This document shows, one piece after another, positions 12,831-22,503 of a stretch of DNA of 64,000 bases; the stretch's first letter is position 1, and each line of letters starts with the position of its first letter. Made by a program: the position numbers and the translations under genes. Origin of the DNA: Amylostereum areolatum (Eukaryota; Basidiomycota; Agaricomycetes; Russulales; Stereaceae); the NCBI GenBank assembly GCA_012932865.1, contig SAXG01000025.1, positions 186,001 to 250,000 on the forward strand, given 5' to 3'. The notes under the pieces were generated by a model that was not told the DNA's origin, ran no database searches, and saw only the letters and a program-made list of their open reading frames with translations.

Positions 12831-14225
12831 ATGTTGGAAGCAAAACTCAACGAAGCCGCAACGCTCAAGCGTCTTTTGGATGGTGCGTCTTCTTGTATTG
12901 TCTGGTTCACGCCACAGCGGCTGACGATGTTGTTCACACGCGTCCAGCAATCAAAGAGCTTGTTCAAGATGCCAACTTCGAATGTAACGAGGAAGGGATC
13001 GTATGTCGCGTCCAAATGACTGTTCCAGCACTTTAAACTCATCTTATGTGCTGCTTTAGAACCTTCAAGCCATGGACAACTCACACGTCGCGCTCGTGTC
13101 CGTCAAACTCGAGGCGGCAGGCTTCCGGCGCTACCGCTGTGACCGTCCGATTCCGCTCGGTGTGAATCTCGGTGCCCTCACCAAGGTTCTCAAATGTGCC
13201 AAGGACGACGATATCTGTATTCTCAAAGCCACAGACGACGGAGACGTGCTGAGTCTCACCTACGAGGCGCGAAGTGCGTTTCTTCTACCTTTGCTCTCGC
13301 GCTCGTCACTTACGTGACCATGTTTCGCTGTGTCAAAGATGCGGACAGGATTGCGGAATACGACATGAAGCTCATGGACATCGATGCGGACACGCTCGGT
13401 ATTCCCGACACAGACTATGAAGCGCGCGTCACCATGCCTTCCGCCGAGTTCTCACGCATCGTCCGCGACCTGTCCAACCTCGGCGAGTCCGTACGCATTG
13501 AAGTCTCGAAGGAGGGTGTGCGATTCGCGAGCGACGGCGAGTCGGCGAACGGAAATATTCTGCTTAAACAGACCGAGGCAGCGCGCGAACGCTACCGCAA
13601 CTACGGTGATGACGACGAGGACGAGGATGAGGTGAAGGAAGAAGACGACGAGGAAGGCGGGAGCAAGAAGAAGAAGAAGAAGGTCAAGAAGGAGGAGGGC
13701 GCTGACGAGGACGAGGACGAGGAGAAGGAGAAGGAGAAGAAGGACGACGATGCGATGGATGAAGATGGCGAGGGCGAGTTCAAGGCCAAGTCGGACGACG
13801 AGGGCGAGGAGGAGGTGAGCGACTCGGAGAACAAGAAGAAGCGGAAGAAGGCGCCGTCGGCAGTGAGTCCTCTTGATTGGTCTGGAGAAGAAGTGGAAGT
13901 TGACGCGTTTGCGTGAACAGAATGGCAAGCCCAAGAAGAAGGCAAAGAAGAGCGACGACGACGACGTGCCCTCAGGTGGCGTCAGCATTGAGATGACCCA
14001 ACATGTCACCCTAACGTTCTCCCTCAAATACCTGGTCAATTTCTCGAAGAGCGCGGCGCTTTCGGACACCGTCCAATTGATGTTGAGGAACGACGTGCCG
14101 CTGCTCGTACGCACCTCCCTCGTTTTCATCTTTTCACTGGACTGAATCAATACCGACAGGTCTCGTACTCGTTTGGCCAAGGCTACATTCGATACTACCT
14201 TGCACCGAAAATCGGCGACGATTAG
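12831..14225 (+). CDS. PCNA: Proliferating cell nuclear antigen (DNA sliding clamp) with long charged insertion
   Basis: Six exons (12831-12882, 12948-13000, 13060-13273, 13339-13862, 13921-14106, 14160-14225) give 364 residues, all in frame. PCNA is the trimeric clamp for replicative polymerases and repair. Landmarks are [19 protein letters not shown] at the N-terminus, [42 protein letters not shown] and the C-terminus [10 protein letters not shown]. Most clamps have about 260 residues. The extra length is one block between GNILLKQT and [12 protein letters not shown], corresponding to the short loop near human residues 185-195. It is built from runs of Asp/Glu and Lys, with Lys clusters that resemble nuclear localisation signals. 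Intron 5 (13863-13920) lies inside the insertion. As I recall, a basidiomycete PCNA (Coprinopsis) with a hydrophilic insertion has been described; I have not verified this. Confidence 0.95.
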
Positions 14226-14526
14226 GTCCTACCGTAATTGTCGGAGGAACATGGCGTACTTATACTTATCCTCGATCTTCGTGTACTGTTCGTATTTTCT
14301 GTCTTGTTTTGTATTGCTCTGTCCTACGTCTCTCCCTCTCAAAAATCGTAAAGTTTCATGGGTCCAAGTCGACCCAACGTGAGGCTACAAGCCGTCCCTT
14401 GATTTGCGTGAATCGCTCATAAACCATGCATGGTTCTATTCGTACAATATCCAACTACTAGATGGCGCTACAGCGGTGCTACATAAGAGGTCAGCTACAC
14501 ATACTTGGGGGGGATTTTCACCTTGG
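14226..14526. other. Intergenic 3' region of PCNA
   Basis: Contains the PCNA 3' untranslated region, which is T-rich at 14270-14345, and no recognisable gene. Confidence 0.4.
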
Positions 14527-15206
14527 TCAAGCAAGCGAACCCGGAATCTCTCGGCCATTTACATCAAGAACAACGATATCGCGGCCCACACCGCGGGCGA
14601 GGAGGCTATCTTTCCCTATTTGCCACAGATCTTGCGGAGTACCCGCGAAAGGAGAGATGATCGTTTTGTCACGGAGAAGCTGCAGTACATAGGTTAGGAC
14701 ATGTGCATGAAAGAAAAGGGTACTCGCACCTACAAGGCATCGAAAACCCAATGCTGGCACATCCATTCGGGGGAATTGTTAACCACGGGAACTTGTACGA
14801 GGAATTCCTCCAGGGATGTTATGGTGTGGTTAACGACCTTGCCAAGGTATATCATTCCAACGAGTGCATTTGTGCGGATGGTCGTCGGTTTCGATTCGTA
14901 TCTCCAGTCCATGCTGACTTGTCCGGTGGTGGGATTCCGCCACAGAGAGTTCGTGGCGTGAAGACGCATCGCGACCTCACCCGACGTACTCGTTCTCAGC
15001 GATGCGCCCTTGGGCGCTACTATCAGACCGGTGTGGTATGGCTCGCCCACAAAGTTGGCTGTTCCACGACGGCGGTCGTAATAGCCCATGTACAGTCGAG
15101 GTTTGCCTTCACCTGCGAAAAGACCCTGAAACTCTGACCCCCACTGTAAGCGGTCAAGATAATGATCGAAGAAAACGCGTGGCGTACTGCTGGCTATGTC
15201 CTGCAT
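14527..15206 (-). CDS. Uncharacterised fungal protein, DUF6914-like
   Basis: The main frame (15206 to 14730) has 158 residues: a segment RLYMGYYDRRRG, then EPYHTGLIVAPKG, a Trp/Tyr-rich middle and the end CQHWVFDAL. The YH-(T/W)-(A/G)-L-(I/V)-xxPK pattern recalls the fungal DUF6914 family, of unknown function; I hold this match loosely. A downstream minus-strand frame (14755-14527) continues plausibly (LLRDKTIISPF..., GVGRDIVVLDVNG) after a typical acceptor at about 14695. However, the only nearby donor (GTAGGT at about 14732) does not preserve that frame. Either the protein ends at 14730, or the C-terminal exon is separated by a one-base defect. Its divergent partner is APH gene 1. Confidence 0.45.
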
Positions 15207-15510
15207 AACAGGGGTGTGGGGGCTTCAAGTTGGAGAGCCTATAAAAGGGCTTTCGCAGCTGATTTTGTATCCACGTCCTCCAGTACCGCCCGCGGTGAAG
15301 CCAGAGGTGTACGGGGGTCGGGGAAGCCTGTAGGCTCGTATTAGGGTTACAGATACCGCTAGTGAGAACTTAGAAGGTCGAATGATGTGGGGCTAGAATA
15401 ATGGCAGAAGCGGGAACAAGTGCAAGGGTACATAATGTAAGCAGAGCCACGTGACAGATACTGACCGCCGGTGGCCACTTCCGCTCGTCAGTTCACTCAC
15501 GAAACGTCTC
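15207..15510. promoter_or_regulatory. Divergent promoter region, DUF6914-like gene / APH gene 1
   Basis: A consensus TATA box on the + strand (TATAAAAG, 15240-15247) could serve APH gene 1, with a 5' leader of roughly 240 bases. No TATA was noticed for the minus-strand gene. Confidence 0.4.
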
Positions 15511-16420
15511 ATGTCGATAAGGTGACTGGTTTCTTGCTTGTTTATGCCTTGATTCCAATTCTTCGTTCAGCTCCTCGTGGACACCATCATTCCTGGCTCA
15601 TTCTCTTCGAGAGCTCGACAAGTCCAGCTTCGCGTGGATCCAATGGAAGATCAGATTCGCTACACTCAGATACCAACCCCTCAAGTACGCCGGCGCGGTG
15701 GGCGGAGGTGTCGTCCGGGTAGGAACGGACGCGGTCCTCAAGTATGGCCCGCCACTTTCAGTACAACCCTCGGAGGCAGCGGCCATGGAATATATCGCCC
15801 AGCACACAACTATCCCCGTGCCCCGGGTGCGCGACGTATTCAAAACGGGGAAATTTACGTGGATCGAGATGGACTACATCAACGGCCTACCCCTCCTGGA
15901 CGTTTGGCCCACTCTCACGCAGGCCGAGCGCACAAGTTGCATACGGCAGCTTAAAGGCTACGTTGACCAGCTTCGCGCCTTGCCCCCGCCACACCCGCAG
16001 CGCGTGCAAGCGGTTGACGGCGGGAGCTCATTCGATCTTAGGCTGCTTTCCACCGCTTGGGGTCCTTTCGACAGCATCGCCGCATTCCATCAATGCATGG
16101 GACACGAATTCGCACTTCGGCGTCATCCCGAGTTGCAGAGCAAGTTCGACAGGGTGGCGGGAAGGCACTGGCGCATCGTCTTTGCTCACGGAGATCTGTC
16201 GCCTCAAAATATTCTGTGGCGAGATGGGAGGATAGTCGGGATCATCGATTGGTCGTACTCGGGGTGGTTTCCGGAGTATTGGGAGTATACAAGAACGTGG
16301 CTTGGAACGCGCGGAGCGGGCGAGAGCTTCTGGGAGATGTTTCGCGATTCCGTTGATGCTTATCCCGACGAACTTGAAATCGAGCAGTGTTTAGGTCAGG
16401 TCCTCAATCGTGATCCTTGA
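15511..16420 (+). CDS. Aminoglycoside-phosphotransferase-family (APH) kinase-like protein, tandem copy 1
   Basis: I start the gene at 15511, where a small first exon (ATG plus eight bases) joins exon 2 at 15571 across a 49-base intron. This gives MSISSSWTPSFLAHS, which aligns with SSYDWAPSFPTSS in copy 2; an ATG at 15698 would lose this conserved part. APH-fold landmarks are VVRVGTDAVLKYG (ATP-binding strand), IPVPRVRDVF, IEMDYINGLPL (hinge), VFAHGDLSPQNILW (catalytic HGDxxxxN) and GIIDWSYSGW (the metal-binding D-W). In fungi such proteins are abundant, and their substrates are mostly unknown; antibiotic resistance should not be inferred. Copy 2 follows 590 bases downstream on the same strand. 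Confidence 0.85.
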
Positions 16421-17007
16421 AGCTTGACTAGTGACTTGACCCTCTTGCCATACGGCCGTAGATTTTTGTGGTAGTCTTTCGACATACGCATGTATAGTTC
16501 TCCAATGTAAAGTGCACTGTGTCTTCACCAAATCGAGTTTCAAGCTCACATAGCTTCAACGTTCGACATTCGACGCCGAACGTGAACTCTTTCGCAGCCT
16601 TGGCGGCCGCAGCGGAGGGCAGCAAGAGGGCGGAGCTAGTCTCCAGTAGCCTCGTAGAGTCGTACTTACCTCGGGATCCTTTATCTGACGGCGGAGCCCT
16701 TTTCGATCAATCCCACGTGGCATCGGCGGCATCCCGTCAGGTTGACCCTCACCTTCCTTCACCATCATTGTTGACTTTTTTTCCATCGACTCGCTTTCAA
16801 GCTTAGCTTCAAAGCGCCAGGTTTCTCTCCAATCCTTCGCCCTGCCCCGCGTTCGTTCCCTCTTTTGGCATAAAAATATGTTGGACCAAGTCAAGTAACG
16901 GCCATACTTTCCAACAGCGATTGAGCATAGTGCCTAGCAAACGCCCGCCTTCTTCCTTTCCTCGAACTCAAGGTCTAGACGTCTATTACTTATGTCGGTA
17001 GAGTGAG
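16421..17007. other. Intergenic between the two APH genes
   Basis: No gene recognised. It presumably holds the 3' end of copy 1 and the promoter of copy 2; an AT-rich CATAAAAATATG stretch at about 16868-16880 is a possible weak TATA element. Confidence 0.35.
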
Positions 17008-17904
17008 ATGACCTTTCAACCTATTTATCAGAGAAGGTCAATGTTTTTTAGATCTAGATCGTCCTACGACTGGGCACCTTCATTCCCCACATCCTCCGTT
17101 CGAAAGATCAACTACTTCGATCTGTGGCGAAAGAAAAAGGCCGTCAAAGAGGCAACAAAACGATATGGGGTGTTCAAATTCAACAATGGACGTGTTTTCC
17201 GCATGGGACACGACGCTGTCGTCAAGTTTGGCGGACCTCTCACAGTACGTCCCACGGAGGCGGCTACCATGGAATACATCGCCAAGTACACAACCATTCC
17301 CGTGCCACGCGTGCGCGATGTCTTCAAGGAAGGAAAGAACGCGTGGATTGTGATGGATTACATCGACGGTCAGCCCCTGGATCAAGTGTGGCCTACTCTC
17401 ACGCCGGATGAGCGCATAAAGTGCATGCAACAGCTGAAAGGCTACATAGACCAGCTTCGTGCCTTACATCCCCCACATCCCCAGCGTGTACAGGCCGTCG
17501 ATGGCGGGAGCTCGATCGACACCAGACTGCACCATACCACCTGGGGCCCTTTCGAGACCATCGACGACTTCAACCGATTCTTTGGGCACGAAGACACGCC
17601 CAAGCTTTATCCTAGCTTTCAGAGCAGGTTCGACAAGGTGGCCGGAAAGAAATGGCGCATCGTGTTTGCGCACGGAGACCTGGCACCACATAATATTCTG
17701 TGGCGTGACGGGAGGATCGTTGCGATCATCGATTGGTCGTACTCGGGATGGTTCCCGGAGTATTGGGAGTATACGAGGACCCGGTATTCAACGGCGGGCC
17801 CTGTGGGCGAAGGCTTCTGGCAGCTGTTTCAGGATGTCGTCGATGTTTACCCTGACGAACTAGAAGTTGAGGAGTGTTTGAATGATGTCTATACTCGGGT
17901 TTAA
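17008..17904 (+). CDS. APH-family kinase-like protein, tandem copy 2
   Basis: A single uninterrupted exon of 298 codons. It carries the same landmarks as copy 1: VFRMGHDAVVKFG, IPVPRVRDVFKEG, IVMDYIDGQPL, VFAHGDLAPHNILW and AIIDWSYSGWFPEYW. The block PHPQRVQAVDGGSS and the DGGSS-to-WGP spacing are nearly identical, so the pair is a tandem duplication. An in-frame ATG at 17041 would give an N-terminus of the length seen in copy 1 and may be the real start. Copy 2 lacks the intron found in copy 1, but it has 10-20 additional residues before the ATP-binding strand. All catalytic residues are present in both copies, so both may be active. The substrate is unknown. Confidence 0.85.
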   Translation: MTFQPIYQRRSMFFRSRSSYDWAPSFPTSSVRKINYFDLWRKKKAVKEATKRYGVFKFNNGRVFRMGHDAVVKFGGPLTVRPTEAATMEYIAKYTTIPVPRVRDVFKEGKNAWIVMDYIDGQPLDQVWPTLTPDERIKCMQQLKGYIDQLRALHPPHPQRVQAVDGGSSIDTRLHHTTWGPFETIDDFNRFFGHEDTPKLYPSFQSRFDKVAGKKWRIVFAHGDLAPHNILWRDGRIVAIIDWSYSGWFPEYWEYTRTRYSTAGPVGEGFWQLFQDVVDVYPDELEVEECLNDVYTRV

Positions 17905-18574
17905 TAATAACTGAATTGTTCATTGTGTGGCTGAGTCGCTCGTCCGTTGTGTGCGATATGCGTGATAGTACGGCTCTTCATATAGATTAGCTTCATATTT
18001 GATGGATCCGGTCCGGGGCAATATAGTCCGTACTATACTGCTTGTATACCGCATAGCTTGAAGGACGCTGAAAACTAGGCAGTCTGAGCTGTAGTACTGA
18101 GCGCTGAACTCGCCTGTGTGTACGTTGGCTCATGGCGTGGGAGAATTGTCCCATCCCCATCGAACCCCATCGTTGGTTTGAACTTCTGCCTTCTCACTAG
18201 TCCTCAGTCACCCTGCCCCGCGCTCATCGCCATTGTCAACATGTGTCGCACCAAATTCAAGCCGCTGATCGCACAATTATCGAATTATCGGTCGGATGTC
18301 GTCCGGTGTCCTTGGGCCTCCTTGGGCCCTGTGGTACCTGTCAACTGCTCAGATCCGATGTCGAAGTGACAGCGGTCGCGGTGCCGGTGCGTCGTTTGTG
18401 CATTGCCTCGACCTGAGACGTTGACATATATGTATGGGACTGCATAGGCTATAAAGGACGACGTGTTAGGGCACAACCAGTGTTTCTCCCTCCTGTCTCG
18501 GCCTTCACCCAAGGGTGCACACGCATAACTGGCGCCCGACCACGGACGTGAACTGGGTACGTACTACGACGCGG
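17905..18574. promoter_or_regulatory. Intergenic; promoter of the membrane-protein gene
   Basis: A TATAAAG box at 18450-18456 lies about 120 bases upstream of the ATG at 18575, a good spacing for the downstream membrane-protein gene. The frames at 18118-18369 and 18285-18512 show no known motif. Confidence 0.5.
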
Positions 18575-19875
18575 ATGGCCCAGTGCGACGGTATACAACC
18601 TAATCCAGATATCTCGGGCATCGGGGTGCGTCTTCTTCTCCCTCCACAATCTATACTTGTCGCTGACCAGTCCTGCTCCCATCCGCTAGATCCGTGTTAA
18701 TTTCTATGCCACGACGCTGCTCATTGCCATGATCCCCAAGACGGCCGCCACGGAACCCCTCCTTGAGACGCTCTTCACCAACGCTGGTCTGAGCGGGCTC
18801 GCGCTCCTGATCTCAACCATCATTCAGACGGCGAAAGGTAACCTGGATCTGTACCATGCGATATACATCCAACATCTGCTGTTCTTCCTCGGGATCGGCA
18901 TATTCCCGGTAGGTACGTGCGCGTCTTCATTCAACATTTTCCATTCCTATACTCATGGGTCTCGCCTACGCAGCGAAATACAGCTGGGGCACTTTCCGCC
19001 TCGTCATGACCTCTCTTTTCCGGCTCGCAACATACATCATGTATCTCGTCTGGTCACTCTACGTATGGACGCACGCGTCCTCCTTCGGGGCCCAACCCGA
19101 ATGCAACGACGAGGTGAAATACGTCGTGTTCGTTAGCGTGCGCGCGACGGCGAAGTGGCTTAGCAAGCTTTGGATCGCGGCGCTAGCGGTGTCGGCGGGT
19201 CTGTTGACGCTTTGGGTGGTGGGGAGGGTTGGGGTGGTGTTGTATAAGAGGTTCTACGTGAGAGAAGAAGACGCCTACAGGGACGAGGACGATGAAGGCG
19301 AGGGCAGGACGTGGGGAAACTTGATGTATACGCTCGTGTTACTTTTGTCTGTCTTGTCTTTATCCTGGTTGGTTCGAACGCTGATGGGCGCGCGCATTGG
19401 CAGGATATCTGTATATTCGGTGGTGATGCTTCAACTCATGGTGCGTTTCCTTGCCTAGTTTGACCGGTGATTGCGATGTCGACAGCGAACGCGCCAACAG
19501 GTCAATCGGAACAATGCCTTGGTTCTATCGGGAGAACAAGCTTGGTCTTTTGGACAAATCTTGTCGCTCGTCATGATCTTCGCCAGCGCGAACGAAGTTA
19601 TTCATTTCCTCTTCGGAATGCGTCTACGAAGAGACCCCGGCGGGTACCCACGCACCGTCGCTGTGGTCGAACACGGCGGATCGATCATGTCCAAAGAATC
19701 CCGTGCGCTCTACCTGTCGTTTCTAATCTTAGCAAGCGCTGATGGTACCAACAACGCAGGGAATCGATGGTGGATGCCTTGGAAGAGGGCAGAGAAAGAA
19801 AGCGGCCGAAACGTTGATGCACTGGATCCGAAGGATGGCTCCGACGTCGAAATGCAAGTGGTCAGAAGCGTCTAG
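18575..19875 (+). CDS. Multi-pass membrane protein of unknown function
   Basis: The first exon (18575-18625) reads MAQCDGIQPNPDISGIG and joins at 18690 to IRVNFYATTLLIAMIPKT. Later exons end at a GTAG donor near 18912 and resume at about 18976 with AKYSWGTFRLVMTSLFR. The final splice (about 19440 to 19500) leads into VNRNNALVLSGEQAWSFGQ. At least six hydrophobic helices are visible: near the NFYATTLLIAM segment, GLSGLALLISTII, LFFLGIGIFPV, LWIAALAVSAGLLTLWVV, LMYTLVLLLSVLSLSWLV and ILSLVMIFASANEVI. A charged loop (REEDAYRDEDDEGEG) separates the last groups. This pattern (NPDISGIGVR... then SFGQ) recurs in uncharacterised Agaricomycete proteins, to my recollection. No function can be given. 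Confidence 0.75.
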
Positions 19876-19968
19876 TTCAGTGTAATATAACTTTAGTAGT
19901 AGTACATCAATATGACCCGCCTCAGAGTCTGTCCCTCCGTTGATCCCATCCCTCTGAGGCTCTGGCTA

Positions 19969-21721
19969 CTAGCATCCTACTTTCGCGTCAAAGCGTAAGC
20001 GCATGAACTGTCCAGGCCCGGGTGGCGAATCGCCGGGCCTTCTGTAAGGGTCCATTCGATGCGGCTGAGCGCTGTGGTCAGCATCTGATACGACGCGCAT
20101 GAAACTGGGGATGGAAGAGATGTTACATACCCTGATACGAAGTCTGTCAGACCTCGATACATCCTCGTCGCCGCAATTGACCTGCAACCATATCATGAGT
20201 GGTAAGGAGATACCGAGTCATAGCAGAAACATGCAAGATTATCACTAGTAGTACGCAGCAAACCGCACTCCGTTAGCATATGCAAAACCATGAATAGATA
20301 GCAACTTTACGTCCGGATTGTTGAAATATCTACGGAGTTGGCATTCGTGAGTCCTGTGTTTTTATTCCATAGCAGGCGGCGCAGATGAGGCTCACCAGGT
20401 CGAACGGGTCTGGGATGGTGGTATATAAGTCAGATCTGAATGTTATGGTATGAAGGCAGGGACGGGGAAACTGACACTCACCGTTGAGATTCAGTCCTAA
20501 GAACACCTAGGATGCGATATTACCGCCTGTATTCCGGCATACAATTGGCACGCGACGTACGTACCATGGGGGGTACCTCAGCTACGACAGCGGCAGCGAT
20601 CCATGCCAAACCCTATCCCTTGTAAGCCAGAATTCTTTAATCAAAAAAGGCGGAAACCACACTTGATCCCACAGAAATCTACACACGCCGAAGCGCCGAG
20701 CTTCGCGATGCCGCCAGAGTCCCGTGAGCATGCACAAAAACAATACGACATCAGACGCGAGTGTTGCGACCACGAACGGGAGGGTCCCAGCGGCCATGTT
20801 GGTGGTGCATGATTCGAATGAATCCTGTTTGGGATTGATCTAGACGAAGTGAGATCAATGTAAGACGGTATTCAAATTGTGGCCGCTAAACCCATCGCCT
20901 GTGCACTTACAATGACGACGACTGATGGCGATGTAAGAGAGCGTTAATAGGAAAATGGATACGTTTACGAACAGTAGACGAGCACGCAGAGCTGGGCCAA
21001 AAGAGCTGATATAGCCGGCACAACAATGTAAATATTGCGATTCCAGATCGCGATGCTGTTAGGGATAGGTGAGCGGTTAGAGATCAAGGATAGAAATGGG
21101 AAAACATGCGCGCGAATAGCAATCAGAGAAGAAGAGAATAGCTCGCCCAAGTAACAAAGTGACTAGCGCACGGTCAGCACTCGACCATCCCCCGTCATTT
21201 TCGCAAACAGCTGACCAGGGTGAATTTAAGCCAAACCTAAAACATACGTGGTGCACGCAATTAGCAGTCATTCGGTGAGCATACAAAGATACCGACTATG
21301 CAGTTGAGTTCAAACGGGGAGCCGAAGCCGATAGATATGACTATCATGGATGCCATGACGCTCAGGCGACACCCTTCATATAGCTGCAATCCTGCACGTT
21401 GAACGGAAGGACGAGAAAAGTTGGTCTGTTGACTTGCCAACGTGGTCCATTTCCAAGACCGCCTACCACTGATATACGCTCAGTCGTAATCAAGCGTGGT
21501 CACGAATTCCCATCTATTTATGTGGAGTCAGTGCACCGTCGAGAATAATAAGTATGCAGTGGCGTACATGTAGATACCTCCAACGACGAGCTGAAACCTG
21601 ACAAGAGCGTCTACACCGCGGGAATCATGGTCAGAGTGGCACTTACCATGCATAGATCACAGAAATAAAGAGACGCACTATAGTCAGCGGCCAAAACCGA
21701 AGGATCCTGCCACTTGGGCAT
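19969..21721 (-). pseudogene. DUF6533-type membrane protein, copy C
   Basis: Inverted relative to copies A and B. It begins at 21721 with MPKWQDPSVLAADYSAS, continues with DALVRFQLVVGGIY, WEFVTTLDYD, LQLYEGCRLSVMASM, DVVLFLCMLTGLWRHREA (about 20640-20720), and ends with MYRGLTDFVSG near 20150 and a C-terminal tail to 19969. Identity to copy B is high through most exons and introns and extends upstream past both start codons. The donor after the WKWTT segment is GCAAGT. In-frame stops and shifts remain near 21480 (a TGA in the TTLDYD segment) and 20300-20345, so I call it a probable pseudogene, although splice variants could rescue parts. Confidence 0.65.
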
Positions 21722-22035
21722 CGTGGTCAGTCGGTACAGTGAGAGGTGTTGGCGATACATATGATAGGGCAGGTATACGGCCGTTATATGTGTCCCCGCA
21801 TCGTAATCGGTTGACTCCATATTGCGATGATGTCGGGGGATTTGTCTCCACCGCATACGATCTTCGAGATCCGATGTGCATCGCTGTCCCAAAGAAAGCC
21901 GCCCACGACATCGTGGACGACGCTTTTCAGTCTGCGCGTGCTGCTAAGCCAACCCTATGAGGAGACAAGCTATGACATCATTCCAATGGCATCTGTTTCA
22001 AAAGATTTCGGCGATGTTTTTCCGTTTACTTGCCT

Positions 22036-22503
22036 TTGAACTGGACAACGCCTAGTTGTGGGGTGGGGAACACCACCAGCTTGTCTCATCAAGATTCGTG
22101 AAAAAACCAGCCTCCAGTCCAGGGCGGGGTGCTGCTCCTCGATCTCGGCCGCTACGTTCAGTACCAATCATTGAAGGTACTGTACCAATTTTACGGCGAC
22201 TGCAAAGGGGGCCGGAGCGCAAAGCGACTCCATGAATGAACAAAAATTACTGGTACGTGAGCCTAAGAGTTTCCGAACGCGCTGGAATGATGTGTACTAA
22301 CTTTTGGGGGGTTTCACCGTATAGAAGCACAAATGCTAAGACGAAATTCCTGGATACCCGCGGCTCGCGGGACCACTGTACTTTGTTGTGTGACTTTGAT
22401 GTCGAACTCAGTTCGGCCTTACTCCATCCACTAACACACGAAGACCAATCGGACCATGGGTCGACCGGATTCCCCTACCACGATGCATCGCTTTCCGCGC
22501 AAC
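22036..22503. other. Intergenic between DUF6533 copy C and X1
   Basis: The upstream flank of copy C stops resembling the flank of copy B at about 22035. No gene was recognised in the rest. Confidence 0.35.

Noticed and set aside
13452..14180. A 242-codon minus-strand frame with a long Leu/Val run, resembling a membrane protein
   Set aside because: The hydrophobic run is the complement of the Glu/Asp/Lys codons of the PCNA insertion.
15511..17904. Possible antibiotic-resistance or laterally transferred bacterial APH genes
   Set aside because: Codon use, intron and tandem duplication fit a fungal gene, and APH-fold proteins with unknown substrates are common in fungi.
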